DNA from: Bacillus benzoevorans
GTDB taxonomy: Bacteria; Bacillota; Bacilli; Bacillales; Cytobacillaceae
NCBI RefSeq assembly: GCF_014207535.1
Contig: NZ_JACHGK010000007.1
Span: forward strand, 62,001 to 126,000
Direction: 5' to 3'
Length of the DNA: 64,000 bases
In this document: piece by piece, positions 1-8,940 of the stretch
Layout of the letters: each line of letters begins with the position of its first letter
Numbering within the stretch: the first letter of the stretch is position 1
The notes under the pieces: model-generated
Seen by the model: the letters and a program-made list of their open reading frames with translations, nothing else
The model's database searches: none
What the model was told of the DNA's origin: nothing
Translations under genes and position numbers: made by a program

Positions 1-58
1 TAACAAGTAAAAGGAGTGACATAAGCGTTACGAAAAGTTTCGTTCGAAACGTTGTCAT
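1..58 (-). CDS. phoR: PhoR sensor histidine kinase, N-terminal fragment
   Basis: Only the first 19 codons are in the window; the gene runs off the left edge. An ATG at 58-56 overlaps the phoP stop codon as ATGA, with an AAAGGAG ribosome binding site inside the end of phoP. The visible peptide has a short basic start (MTTFRTK) followed by a hydrophobic run (LFVTLMSLLLLV), as expected for the first membrane anchor of a sensor kinase. Its identity as PhoR, the partner kinase of the phosphate-starvation regulator PhoP, is inferred from the translational coupling to phoP and the conserved phoPR order; no catalytic domain can be seen. Confidence 0.75.
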   Translation of the reverse strand, partial: MTTFRTKLFVTLMSLLLLV

Positions 59-771
59 TCTCCTTTTGGCTCCTCTAATTTGTAGCCTAAGCCTCGTATT
101 GTTTTAATATAGGCTGGTTTTTTTGTATTCCGTTCAATTTTTTCACGTAAATGACTGATGTGAACATCTACTATTCTTGTATCGCCGGCAAAATCATAAT
201 TCCATACAGCACTTAACAGCTGATCCCTTGTTAATACACGGCCTTTATTTTTTGCCAAATATAAAAGTAATTCAAATTCCTTTGGAGTTAATTCCAAAAG
301 TGAATCTTCAAAATAAGCCTCATATTGTTCCGGATAAATGGTTAAACTGCTGATCGTCATCTTCTCTGAATCGTCCTGGCTTTGCGCTGATGACTCGGAC
401 TGAATCTGTGAGCGCCTTAATATAGCCTTTACCCGAGCAACCACTTCCCGCGGGCTGAAGGGTTTTGTCATATAATCATCGGCACCTAATTCAAGTCCCA
501 GCACTTTATCAAATTCATCATCTTTAGCTGTCAGCATTAATATCGGTGTGAAGTTCTTCTGCTGCCGCAGGTGTTTACATACTTCCACTCCATCCATTTT
601 TGGCAGCATGAGGTCAAGCACCACTAAATCCGGTTTCTCTGACAATGTGAGATCCCTGCCTTCTTCTCCATCCATTGCCGTGATCACTTCATAACCTGCC
701 TGACGCAAATTATATTGAAGTAATGTCAGAATTGACTTTTCATCATCCACTATAAGCACTTTTTTTACCAT
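55..771 (-). CDS. phoP: PhoP, phosphate-regulon response regulator (OmpR family)
   Basis: This is the DNA-binding response regulator that switches on phosphate scavenging when PhoR phosphorylates it. The 238-residue protein has a receiver domain at about residues 3-118, with acidic pocket D9/D10, phospho-acceptor Asp53 in VLDLMLP and Lys103 in MTKPFSP. A linker follows, then an OmpR-type winged helix at about 145-235 (ELTPKEFELLLYLA, RVLTRDQLL, TIRGLGYKL). The ATG start has a GGAGG site just upstream. It is translationally coupled to phoR by a 4-nt overlap. Next to mdh-icd-citZ, this is the B. subtilis arrangement, which supports PhoP over other OmpR-type regulators. Confidence 0.93.
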   Translation of the reverse strand: MVKKVLIVDDEKSILTLLQYNLRQAGYEVITAMDGEEGRDLTLSEKPDLVVLDLMLPKMDGVEVCKHLRQQKNFTPILMLTAKDDEFDKVLGLELGADDYMTKPFSPREVVARVKAILRRSQIQSESSAQSQDDSEKMTISSLTIYPEQYEAYFEDSLLELTPKEFELLLYLAKNKGRVLTRDQLLSAVWNYDFAGDTRIVDVHISHLREKIERNTKKPAYIKTIRGLGYKLEEPKGE

Positions 772-967
772 ACAAGCCTCCGCTATCCAAATAGTTTTTC
801 CCCTTCTATCTCAGAGCACTTATATTATTACTATACACTAAGCGGACATTAGAAACATCTATTAACATGTTAGAATTTTCCCCTAATGAAAAAACACAAC
901 TTACCGCCCACCATTTCAAAACGGCTGGCTGTACTTTAACGATCATCTACTAGCTATTTTCCGGCAA

Positions 968-1001
968 TAAAAAAATCCAGGGAAGTGTTAATTCCCTGAA
1001 T
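968..1001 (-). terminator. Rho-independent terminator after mdh
   Basis: A hairpin with 9-nt arms (976-984 and 992-1000, one G-U pair) is followed on the minus strand by a run of seven T. It lies just past the mdh stop codon and probably ends the citZ-icd-mdh transcripts. Confidence 0.85.
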
Positions 1002-1014
1002 TTTCGCAAAACAG

Positions 1015-1953
1015 TTACGCTAAAACGGCCATAACATTTTTAACCGATTCAACTGAACGGTCTAAAGCTGCTTTTTCTTCATCCGCTAATTCAAGCTGAA
1101 GCACTTTTTCAATTCCAGCTCCACCGATGATTGTTGGAACACCAAGATAAATACCACTGTATCCATATTCCCCTTCAAGATAAGCAATCGTTGGCAAAAT
1201 GCGCCTTTGGTCTTTCAGAATCGCTTCTGTCATTTCAACCAATGCTGCTGCCGGTGCGTAGTATGCGCTGCCGTTTCCCAACAGGTTTACGATTTCCCCG
1301 CCGCCTTTACGAGTACGCTCCACGATACTCTCTAAACGATCTTTTGAGATGAGCGTTTCTAGAGGAATTCCTCCTGCATAAGAATAGCGGACAAGAGGCA
1401 CCATATCATCACCATGACCTCCTAGAACAAATCCAGTAATATCTTTAACAGACAGGTTTAATTCCTGCGCGATAAATGTACGGAAACGAGCCGTATCAAG
1501 AACACCTGACTGGCCGATTACACGGTTTTTCGGAAATCCTGATTCTTGGAATACGGTATAAGTCATGGCATCAACCGGGTTTGTTAATACGATAATAATA
1601 CAATTTGGAGAATACTTTACGATTTCTTTTGTAACGGCCTTCATGACTTTTTGATTTGTTTGTACTAAATCATCACGGCTCATTCCTGGTTTTCTTGCGA
1701 TACCAGCTGTTATGATTACTACGTCAGAATCTGCAGTGTCTTCGTAATTTGAAGTACCTGTGATTTTTGCATCAAAACCTTGAACAGGGCTTGCTTCAAG
1801 CATATCCAATGCTTTTCCTTTAGTTGGGTTTTCCATTTGTGGAATATCCACTAATACAACGTCCCCTAATTCTTTTTGCGCAATAAATAACGCTGTGGTT
1901 GCTCCAGTAAAACCACTGCCAACAACAGAAATTTTATTACGTTTTATAGCCAT
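1015..1953 (-). CDS. mdh: Malate dehydrogenase (NAD)
   Basis: Cytosolic TCA-cycle enzyme that interconverts malate and oxaloacetate with NAD. The 312-residue protein has the LDH/MDH fold: a Rossmann glycine motif near residues 11-18 (VGSGFTGA), substrate arginines in IARKPGMSR (about 87 and 93), Asp153 in VLDTARFR and catalytic His180 in GGHGDDMVPL. Arg87 in the mobile-loop motif favours malate over lactate dehydrogenase. The ATG has an AGGGGAGAGG site upstream. It is the last gene of the citZ-icd-mdh group, but a bidirectional hairpin separates it from icd, so it may also have its own promoter. Length and order match B. subtilis. Confidence 0.96.
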   Translation of the reverse strand: MAIKRNKISVVGSGFTGATTALFIAQKELGDVVLVDIPQMENPTKGKALDMLEASPVQGFDAKITGTSNYEDTADSDVVIITAGIARKPGMSRDDLVQTNQKVMKAVTKEIVKYSPNCIIIVLTNPVDAMTYTVFQESGFPKNRVIGQSGVLDTARFRTFIAQELNLSVKDITGFVLGGHGDDMVPLVRYSYAGGIPLETLISKDRLESIVERTRKGGGEIVNLLGNGSAYYAPAAALVEMTEAILKDQRRILPTIAYLEGEYGYSGIYLGVPTIIGGAGIEKVLQLELADEEKAALDRSVESVKNVMAVLA

Positions 1954-2109
1954 GTTAACCCTCTCCCCTTTATTAATTTACATAAATAAACAATACCAGA
2001 AAATTCTGATTATAGGAAGTATAAGATTTTTATAATCAAAATATATCCAATTAAAAAGATAGCCTTTTAAAGTGATTATTTATAGCAAATGGATTTTAGC
2101 AAATAAAAT

Positions 2110-2139
2110 AAGCATCCAGTCTTGTTTGACTGGATGCTT
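2110..2139 (-). terminator. Terminator between icd and mdh
   Basis: A perfect 12-bp inverted repeat (2110-2121 and 2128-2139, 6-nt loop) is followed by T-rich sequence on both strands. It lies downstream of icd and upstream of mdh, so it can attenuate read-through from icd into mdh. Confidence 0.8.
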
Positions 2140-2184
2140 ATTTTTATCATGCTAAAGCAGCAAAAAGCCTGTTTGCTTCATTTA

Positions 2185-3453
2185 TTATTCCATATTTTTA
2201 ATTAATTCATCACCGAATTCAGAACATTTAACTTCTGTTGCACCTTCCATTAAACGGGCAAAGTCATATGTTACAACTTTAGAAGCAATGGTTTTTTCCA
2301 TTGATTTCGTAATCATCTTAGATGCTTCAGTCCAGCCAAGGTGGTCAAGCATTAAGCAGCCGGAAAGAATAACAGAAGATGGATTTACTTTATCTAATCC
2401 TGCATATTTAGGAGCGGTACCGTGAGTTGCTTCAAAGATTGCGTGTCCGGATACGTAGTTAATGTTAGCTCCTGGTGCAATTCCGATTCCGCCTACTTGA
2501 GCTGCAAGTGCGTCAGAAATAAAGTCACCATTTAGGTTCATGGTTGCAACAACGTCAAATTCGCTTGGACGTGTAAGGATTTGCTGTAAGAAGATATCTG
2601 CAATAGCATCCTTCACGATAATTTTGCCAGCTGCTTCAGCTTCTGACTGCGCTTTGTTTGCCGCATCGATGCCTTGTTCTTCTTTAATGCGGTCATATTG
2701 ATTCCAAGTGAATACTTTATCAGCATATTCTTTTTCAGCTACTTCATAACCCCAGTTTTTGAATGCACCTTCAGTAAATTTCATAATGTTTCCTTTATGT
2801 ACTAAAGTTACAGATTTTCTTCCTTCTTTCAGAGCATATTCAATAGCTGCACGAACTAGACGGCTTGTACCTTCTTGAGAAACAGTTTTCACGCCGATAC
2901 CAGATGTTTCTGGGAAACGGATTTTCGTTACACCGAATTCTTCTTGTAAAAGTTTGATTAATTTCTTAGCTTCTTCAGAGCCTTGAACAAACTCAACACC
3001 AGCATAAATATCTTCTGTGTTTTCGCGGAAGATAGCCATATCTGTATCTTGCGGGCGTTTTACCGGTGAAGGAACTCCTTCAAACCAACGTACAGGGCGT
3101 AAACATACATACAAATCTAATTCTTGGCGAAGCGCTACGTTTAATGAACGAATTCCGCCGCCAACAGGTGTTGTTAATGGTCCTTTAATCGCAATTAGGT
3201 ATTCGCTAATCACATCTAAAGTTTCTTTTGGAAGCCATTCGCCTGTTTGGTTAAATGCTTTTTCACCCGCTAAAACTTCTTTCCACTCGATTTTACGTTC
3301 ACCGTTATAGGCTTTTTCAACCGCAGCATCTAATACTCTTGATGCAGCTGCCCAAATATCGGCACCAATTCCATCTCCTTCGATAAATGGGATAACGGGT
3401 TGATTTGGTACGTTTAATACTCCATTTGTTACTGTGATTTTTTCTCCTGACAT
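2185..3453 (-). CDS. icd: Isocitrate dehydrogenase (NADP)
   Basis: Oxidative decarboxylation of isocitrate to 2-oxoglutarate with NADP, in the TCA cycle. The start is set at the ATG at 3453 rather than an upstream in-frame ATG at 3468, because GGAGGG lies 7 nt before it; this gives 422 residues, the usual length for the Bacillus enzyme. Visible family motifs are the substrate-binding serine loop (GGGIRSLNVALRQ), RENTEDIYAGVEF, the Lys/Tyr active-site region and the nucleotide-binding segment around EATHGTAPKYAG. It lies between citZ and mdh, as in B. subtilis citC/icd. Confidence 0.96.
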   Translation of the reverse strand: MSGEKITVTNGVLNVPNQPVIPFIEGDGIGADIWAAASRVLDAAVEKAYNGERKIEWKEVLAGEKAFNQTGEWLPKETLDVISEYLIAIKGPLTTPVGGGIRSLNVALRQELDLYVCLRPVRWFEGVPSPVKRPQDTDMAIFRENTEDIYAGVEFVQGSEEAKKLIKLLQEEFGVTKIRFPETSGIGVKTVSQEGTSRLVRAAIEYALKEGRKSVTLVHKGNIMKFTEGAFKNWGYEVAEKEYADKVFTWNQYDRIKEEQGIDAANKAQSEAEAAGKIIVKDAIADIFLQQILTRPSEFDVVATMNLNGDFISDALAAQVGGIGIAPGANINYVSGHAIFEATHGTAPKYAGLDKVNPSSVILSGCLMLDHLGWTEASKMITKSMEKTIASKVVTYDFARLMEGATEVKCSEFGDELIKNME

Positions 3454-3656
3454 AACTTTTCCCTCCATGATGTCCTACTTAATCATTATCTATTTTTGCC
3501 ATTATCTTATGACATGCAAATGAAAGGTTAGACGCAAGAACCTCTAACCTTTTCATTACCTACTATATTTAAACAACTTTTTGCATAAAAAGTAAACAAT
3601 ATTTATTAATTTTTTTCACAAATAAAAATACTTTTTACTTTTCTATTGTTTATTTA

Positions 3657-4778
3657 TTATTCCCCACGTGCTTCCACTGAAACATATTTTTGCATTCCAG
3701 GACCAGTATATTCTGCACGCGGACGGATTAAACGATTGTGTTCATATTGTTCAAGTATATGCGCTAACCAGCCTGATACCCGGCTTACTGCAAAAATTGG
3801 CGTAAACAAGTCATGATCAATGCCTAAACTATGATACATTGAAGCAGAATAGAAGTCTACATTTGGCGGCAGATTCTTTTCTCCCGTAACAATGCTTTCA
3901 ATTCTAACGGACATGTCATATAATTCCGGTTCGCCTGTAAGTTTTGTTAATTTTTCAGACATTAATTTTAAGTGTTTAGCACGAGGGTCACCTTTTCTGT
4001 ATACCCGGTGTCCAAAGCCCATAATCTTTTCTTTATTAGCCATTTTCCCATGGATATAGGAATCAACATTTTCAAGAGAGCCAATTTCCGAAAGCATTTT
4101 CATAACTGCTTCATTTGCTCCGCCATGCAGAGGACCTTTTAAAGCTCCAATTGCTGAAGTTACACCAGAGTATACATCAGAAAGTGTTGCTACACAGACA
4201 CGTGCAGTAAAGGTAGAAGCATTCAACTCATGATCCGCATGCAGAATAAGCGCCTTATTAAAAGCTTCCTCTGCAAGGGGATCAGGTTCATTTCCTGTCA
4301 GCATATATAAAAAGTTCGCTGCTAAGCTTAAATCCTTTCTAGGAGCAACTGGCTCTAAGCCTTTGCGAATACGGGAAAAAGCTGTCACAATTGCAGGTAA
4401 TTTTGCTTGTAGACGAATAGCTTTGCGATAATTAGCGTCTTCATCCATTAAGTCTGCTTCCTCATCATAAAGGCCAAGCAAAGAAACAGCTGTTCGAAGC
4501 GCAGCCATTGGGTGAACTTTATTAATTGGATACATTTTGAAGTGTTCAATTACTTGCGGCGGAAGTTCAGTATTTTCTGCAAGCTGCTGTTTTAATTCAT
4601 CTAATTGCGCCTTAGTTGGCAGCTTTCTGTGCCATAAAAGATAGATGACTTCTTCAAAACTAGCATTCTCAGTTAGATCATCAATGTTGTAGCCGACATA
4701 TGTCAATGTGTCATCAATGATGGAACTGATTGACGAGGATGTTGCTACTACCCCTTCGAGACCACGTGTTACTGTCAT
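3657..4778 (-). CDS. citZ: Citrate synthase (major, TCA cycle)
   Basis: Condenses acetyl-CoA and oxaloacetate to citrate. The 373-residue protein is the short Gram-positive type I form, without the NADH-sensitive N-terminal extension of enterobacteria. Active-site histidines lie in ILHADHELNAST and GFGHRVYRKGDPR, and the catalytic Asp lies in NVDFYSASMY. The ATG has an AGGAGAGG site. It is first in the citZ-icd-mdh group, and the 360-bp region upstream carries a candidate cre, in keeping with the known repression of B. subtilis citZ by CcpA and CcpC. Synteny favours CitZ over the CitA or methylcitrate synthase paralogues. Confidence 0.95.
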   Translation of the reverse strand: MTVTRGLEGVVATSSSISSIIDDTLTYVGYNIDDLTENASFEEVIYLLWHRKLPTKAQLDELKQQLAENTELPPQVIEHFKMYPINKVHPMAALRTAVSLLGLYDEEADLMDEDANYRKAIRLQAKLPAIVTAFSRIRKGLEPVAPRKDLSLAANFLYMLTGNEPDPLAEEAFNKALILHADHELNASTFTARVCVATLSDVYSGVTSAIGALKGPLHGGANEAVMKMLSEIGSLENVDSYIHGKMANKEKIMGFGHRVYRKGDPRAKHLKLMSEKLTKLTGEPELYDMSVRIESIVTGEKNLPPNVDFYSASMYHSLGIDHDLFTPIFAVSRVSGWLAHILEQYEHNRLIRPRAEYTGPGMQKYVSVEARGE

Positions 4779-5138
4779 ATAGAATCCTCTCCTTAAAAAA
4801 TATTTTCCCCATGTTCAAATGTCTGTATTAAAGAAAGAATGAATATTTATTAAATATCAGATAGAATTTTCTGACATCTACTCAAACAAACTTGATATCT
4901 ATTTAATAAAATCGGCTGCGTATTGGCAATCGATCACAGACCATGTGAAAATCTACTGGGTAAAGAAAGTTGAGCGAGTGTTCAATTGAAAGCAAAAAAA
5001 AGAAAATGCTTACATTTTTATAACTAATTATATTGTTAATAAAGTTATTTCAACACAAATATTATTATAAACAATTATCAGACTTTTGTGAATGGCAACA
5101 AATTTAAAACAGTAAAAAAGTCATGCATTTTAAGCAAA
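4779..5138 (-). promoter_or_regulatory. citZ upstream control region
   Basis: A 360-bp non-coding, AT-rich region between citZ and ytwI. It holds the cre-like site at 5001-5014 and, next to it, dyads of the ATAA-spacer-TTAT kind around 5018-5050 that resemble the CcpC recognition pattern known from B. subtilis. I see no small ORF with a ribosome binding site. The promoter hexamers could not be chosen confidently. Confidence 0.45.
5001..5014 (+). promoter_or_regulatory. Candidate cre (CcpA site) upstream of citZ
   Basis: AGAAAATGCTTACA matches 12 of 14 positions of the cre consensus TGWAARCGYTWNCW. It lies about 225 bp before the citZ start codon. CcpA repression of citZ is known in B. subtilis; occupancy here is inferred. 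Confidence 0.5.
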
Positions 5139-5600
5139 TTATTTTACCATCTCAAAAATCTTCATCGCGCAATAAGCAATTCCCGCTCCAATCAAAGGAC
5201 CAACCGCAACCCCTTTAAATAAAGAAACGGCTAATATCGTTCCTAAAACGAGGGCAGTGGTGATTTCAGGATCTTTAGATAGGAGATTAACGCCTCCCTT
5301 AGCTAACAGCGCTACCGCCATCCCTGAAATAAGAGCTATCCATGCAAAAGGGGATTTAAAGGAAGCCGCTAAATCTTTGAAGCCAATTTCACCGCTCGCA
5401 ATCGGAGCTAATACAGCGATAGTGATTACTGTAACACCCCAATTTATTCCTTTTGTTTGCAGAAAAGAAAATAGCTTGGTCTCACCCCCAGCTAATTTCA
5501 AAACCATTAAAACGGCTACGGCAAACATGAGTGATTGATTCTTGGCAATAAAACCAATTGCCAATAAAAGCAATAAGAAAATTGTTGCTTGTGATATCAA
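5139..5600 (-). CDS. ytwI: DUF441 family membrane protein
   Basis: A 153-residue integral membrane protein of the DUF441/UPF0756 family; no biochemical function is established for the family. Four to five hydrophobic segments cover most of the length (about 4-20, 50-75, 84-100, 113-133, 135-150), separated by short glycine-rich loops such as GEIGFKDL and VAVGPLIGAGIAYC. The start is a TTG at 5600-5598, with AAAGGAG 8 nt before it. It lies back to back with ytvI. The symbol follows the equivalent B. subtilis locus. Confidence 0.82.
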   Translation of the reverse strand: MISQATIFLLLLLAIGFIAKNQSLMFAVAVLMVLKLAGGETKLFSFLQTKGINWGVTVITIAVLAPIASGEIGFKDLAASFKSPFAWIALISGMAVALLAKGGVNLLSKDPEITTALVLGTILAVSLFKGVAVGPLIGAGIAYCAMKIFEMVK

Positions 5601-5859
5601 CGGAAATTCTCCTTTCTGTTGATACTTTATTATTGTATCACAACTTCAAAAGTTCAAAAAGTTTTATCTTTAAAAACATCATTATTAATGTACCTTTATC
5701 TAGCTAAAATAACCATATATTATGAAACATAAGTGAATCTTTTTTCTATTTTTTGCGTATTAAAAGGTTATCATGACCGTGCAGAATATGATAGAATCAA
5801 TTTTCTAAATATTTTATATTAAACAGGTTTCATAGATTGGAAAAAGGAGGTATTTACCA

Positions 5860-6981
5860 TTGAATTATGTATATCTTAATCGAGCACTGCGATTCCTCTT
5901 TGTCCTTGGTATAGCTGTTTTCTTATTAATTGGGGCATTTTACCTTTCGAAAATAACCTATCCATTCCTGATTGGACTCGCCATCGCCCTTTTCATTAAT
6001 CCGCTTGTTAATTTTTTTCATAAAAAAACAAAAATGCCCCGCTCACTTGCCGTCATCATTGTCTTAATTCTTGTTTTTTCCATTTTTGCCGGTGCCATTA
6101 CTCTATTGATTGCAGAAATTGTCTCAAGCACCGACCAGCTGGCAAGAATTGTACCCAAACAGCTGGATACACTGATCAGTTACATCGAGCATTTTATTGC
6201 AGCACAGATTATCCCGTTTTACAATCAGATTACCAATTTATTTGATCACTTAGGAAGCGGGCAGCAGGAAACGATTTTGAAAAACATCCGGAATGCCGGA
6301 AGTGTCATTGGTGCTACACTCGGTGATTTTATCCAGCGTTTTTTCAAATTCATTCCAACGATTATTTCTTGGTTTCCGAACGCTGCATCTGTCATCATCT
6401 TCTCATTATTAGCGACCTTTTTTATCAGCAAAGATTGGGCAAGACTTTCCGCTAAAGGCAGACATCTTGTCCCTGCCGTTGCTAAAAAGAGCAGCCAATC
6501 CGTTCTTCTTGAACTAAAAAAAGCCTTATTTGGTTTTATTAAGGCGCAGTTTACCCTTATTTCACTAACAACCATTATTATTCTAATCGGATTGCTTATA
6601 CTGCGCGTAAATTATGCCGTTACCGTTGCTCTTATAACCGGGCTGGTTGATTTACTTCCATACGTAGGCACAGGACTCATTTTTGTGCCCTGGATCATTT
6701 ATGAAGCCATTACAGGTGATATAGGACTAGCAATAGGACTAGCTGTTCTTTATATGATTGTGATTGTACAAAGACAGTTAATCGAGCCGAAAGTATTATC
6801 CTCCAATATCGGACTCGATCCACTGGCTACATTAATAGCCTTATTTATTGGTTTTAAATTAATCGGTTTTTTAGGTCTCATTATCGGTCCTGTTACACTC
6901 GTCATCCTTACGACATTGCATCGAGCAAATGTATTTCGGGATATATGGGTCTTTATAAAAGGAAAAGAAACGCCGCAGTAA
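5860..6981 (+). CDS. ytvI: YtvI, AI-2E/YdiK-type transporter family, sporulation membrane protein
   Basis: A 373-residue polytopic membrane protein of the AI-2E family transporter (UPF0118) group. It has an N-terminal hydrophobic pair (about 8-55), a further segment near 62-85, a long extracytoplasmic loop (about 90-155), and clustered C-terminal segments (about 210-350) with the family-typical GLVDLLPYVGTGLIFVPW motif. The start is a TTG at 5860, with AAGGAGG 9 nt upstream. B. subtilis YtvI is annotated as a sporulation integral membrane protein; the transported substrate is unknown. It diverges from ytwI and converges on pyk across a long hairpin. Confidence 0.85.
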   Translation: MNYVYLNRALRFLFVLGIAVFLLIGAFYLSKITYPFLIGLAIALFINPLVNFFHKKTKMPRSLAVIIVLILVFSIFAGAITLLIAEIVSSTDQLARIVPKQLDTLISYIEHFIAAQIIPFYNQITNLFDHLGSGQQETILKNIRNAGSVIGATLGDFIQRFFKFIPTIISWFPNAASVIIFSLLATFFISKDWARLSAKGRHLVPAVAKKSSQSVLLELKKALFGFIKAQFTLISLTTIIILIGLLILRVNYAVTVALITGLVDLLPYVGTGLIFVPWIIYEAITGDIGLAIGLAVLYMIVIVQRQLIEPKVLSSNIGLDPLATLIALFIGFKLIGFLGLIIGPVTLVILTTLHRANVFRDIWVFIKGKETPQ

Positions 6982-7016
6982 AGCTTTAAGCCTCTTTATA
7001 AGTCAGCTTAAGTACC

Positions 7017-7055
7017 GAAACAAACGTCAGCTATCTATGTGCTGACGTTTGTTTC
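7017..7055. terminator. Bidirectional terminator between ytvI and pyk
   Basis: A perfect 15-bp inverted repeat (7017-7031 and 7041-7055) with a 9-nt loop lies between two convergent genes. T-rich stretches form part of the arms (GTTTGTTTC), so it may work in both directions. A second perfect hairpin follows at 7083-7114. Confidence 0.7.
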
Positions 7056-7082
7056 ACTTAGTAATAGTAACATGACTTTTTT

Positions 7083-7114
7083 GATCGATGATTGAAATTA
7101 TGAAATCATCGATC
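7083..7114. repeat. Second inverted repeat downstream of pyk
   Basis: An 11-bp perfect inverted repeat (GATCGATGATT / AATCATCGATC) with a 10-nt loop. On the plus strand the T-run precedes it and on the minus strand an A-run follows it, so it is not a classical terminator; it could stabilise a 3' end. Confidence 0.5.
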
Positions 7115-7147
7115 TAAGGTTGTCTTTGCAGCATTCTTATTGGCTGA

Positions 7148-8908
7148 TTACAACACACTTGCATGGCCGTTGTAGATGATTCCGCTTTGTGCATCTACGG
7201 TAATTTCCTGTCCGTCTTTAAACAATTCCGTAGCATTTGCTACCCCAACGACAACCGGAATCCCGATATTTAACCCGACTACAGCTGCATGGCTTGTTAA
7301 ACCGCCTTCTTCTGTAATAAGGGCACTGCATTTTTCAATAGCAGGAACGATTTCTTTATCCGTGCCAATGGTGATCAAGATAGTGCCTTCTTTTACTTTT
7401 TCAAGTGCCTCCTTGGTACTTTTTGCCACTACAGCTTTCCCGTAAGCTGATTTTCGGCCAATACCTTGACCTTTCCCCAGTATATCGCCGACTAAATGGA
7501 TTTTCATTAGATTTGTTGTACCTGCTTCCCCAACTGGAACACCAGCTGTAATGACAACTAGATCACCATGTGATACAAATCCGCTGCTTAAACTTTCTGT
7601 TACTGCATTTTCAAGCATATCATCTGTTGTCACTGATTTTTGCCCTAATTGTGGGTATACTCCCCAAACAAGGGCCAGTCTTCTTAATACGCAGTCATTT
7701 GATGTGACCGCCACAATCGGAGCTTTTGGCCGGTATTTTGAAATCATTCGCGCTGTATAACCACTTTCTGTTGCAGTGATGATGGCATTACAGCCTAAAT
7801 TTAAAGCAGTATGTGCCACTGATTGTCCAATTGCATCGGTAATGGTATGTTCACTGTCCTTGCTATGTGAGGATAACAATTTTTTATGATCTAAGGCTGT
7901 TTCTGCACGTGAAGCAATATTATGCATCGTCTGTACAGCTTCGACAGGGTAAGTACCAGCGGCTGTTTCACCTGAAAGCATAATAGCGTCTGTCCCATCA
8001 AAAATGGCATTTGCTACGTCACTTGCTTCAGCACGGGTTGGGCGCGGATTCCTCTGCATCGAATCCAGCATTTGTGTAGCTGTTATGACTGGTTTACCAA
8101 GGGCATTGCACTTTTTAATTAAATTCTTTTGCACTAAAGGAACTTCTTCAGCAGGTATTTCTACTCCTAAGTCCCCTCGTGCCACCATTAGTCCATCAGA
8201 AATTTCAAGGATGTCATCAATATTATCGACACCTTCCTGATTTTCAATCTTAGGGATAATTTGGATATATGTAGCATCGTTCTCTTCAAGTAATTGCTTA
8301 ATTTCTAATACATCTGATGGGCGGCGTACAAAGGAAGCAGCGATAAAATCTATCTTTTGCGCAATCCCGAATATAATATCACTTGCATCCTTTTCTGTAA
8401 TTCCCGGCAAGTTAACGGATACACCAGGTACATTTACCCCTTTTTTATTTTTTAACGTACCTGTATTTAATACATTTACGTGGATCTCTCCGTTTTCCAT
8501 ATCAATTTTTGTGACTTCCAAACCAATTAAGCCATCGTCCAGCAAAATGCTGGCCCCTGGTTGTACATCTTCAATTAAGCCCTCATAGGTCACTGAGAAC
8601 TTCTCTGGTGTACCTTCCACTTCTTTCATCGAAATGATCGATTGGCTGCCTGACACTAGCTCAATCGCCCCATTAACCATATTGTGAGTTCGTATTTCCG
8701 GTCCTTTTGTATCTAAGAGAATAGCAATATTTTTTCCTGTTTTCTTGGAGGCTTCGCGGATATTCTGAATCCTTTGCGCATGTTCTTCATGATTACCATG
8801 CGAGAAGTTTAAGCGGGCAACATTCATTCCTGCTTCCATTAACTGCATGAGTTTTTCAACACTTTCACTAGCGGGACCTATCGTACAAACAATCTTCGTT
8901 TTTCGCAT
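7148..8908 (-). CDS. pyk: Pyruvate kinase with C-terminal PEP-utilizer domain
   Basis: Last step of glycolysis: phosphoenolpyruvate plus ADP gives pyruvate and ATP. The 586-residue protein is the long Bacillus/Geobacillus form. A catalytic TIM barrel with an inserted B domain covers about residues 1-345 (MNVARLNFSHG, KIENQEGVDNIDDIL, ITATQMLDSM), the allosteric C domain about 355-470, and an extra PEP-utilising mobile domain about 480-580 (LITEEGGLTSHAAVVG). The extra domain resembles the phosphohistidine domain of PPDK and PTS enzyme I; its His lies in TSHAA. The ATG has GAGGAGG upstream. It follows pfkA by 32 bp, giving the conserved pfkA-pyk operon. Confidence 0.97.
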   Translation of the reverse strand: MRKTKIVCTIGPASESVEKLMQLMEAGMNVARLNFSHGNHEEHAQRIQNIREASKKTGKNIAILLDTKGPEIRTHNMVNGAIELVSGSQSIISMKEVEGTPEKFSVTYEGLIEDVQPGASILLDDGLIGLEVTKIDMENGEIHVNVLNTGTLKNKKGVNVPGVSVNLPGITEKDASDIIFGIAQKIDFIAASFVRRPSDVLEIKQLLEENDATYIQIIPKIENQEGVDNIDDILEISDGLMVARGDLGVEIPAEEVPLVQKNLIKKCNALGKPVITATQMLDSMQRNPRPTRAEASDVANAIFDGTDAIMLSGETAAGTYPVEAVQTMHNIASRAETALDHKKLLSSHSKDSEHTITDAIGQSVAHTALNLGCNAIITATESGYTARMISKYRPKAPIVAVTSNDCVLRRLALVWGVYPQLGQKSVTTDDMLENAVTESLSSGFVSHGDLVVITAGVPVGEAGTTNLMKIHLVGDILGKGQGIGRKSAYGKAVVAKSTKEALEKVKEGTILITIGTDKEIVPAIEKCSALITEEGGLTSHAAVVGLNIGIPVVVGVANATELFKDGQEITVDAQSGIIYNGHASVL

Positions 8909-8940
8909 ATCATTTTCCTCCTCGGGGTATTAAAACTTTT

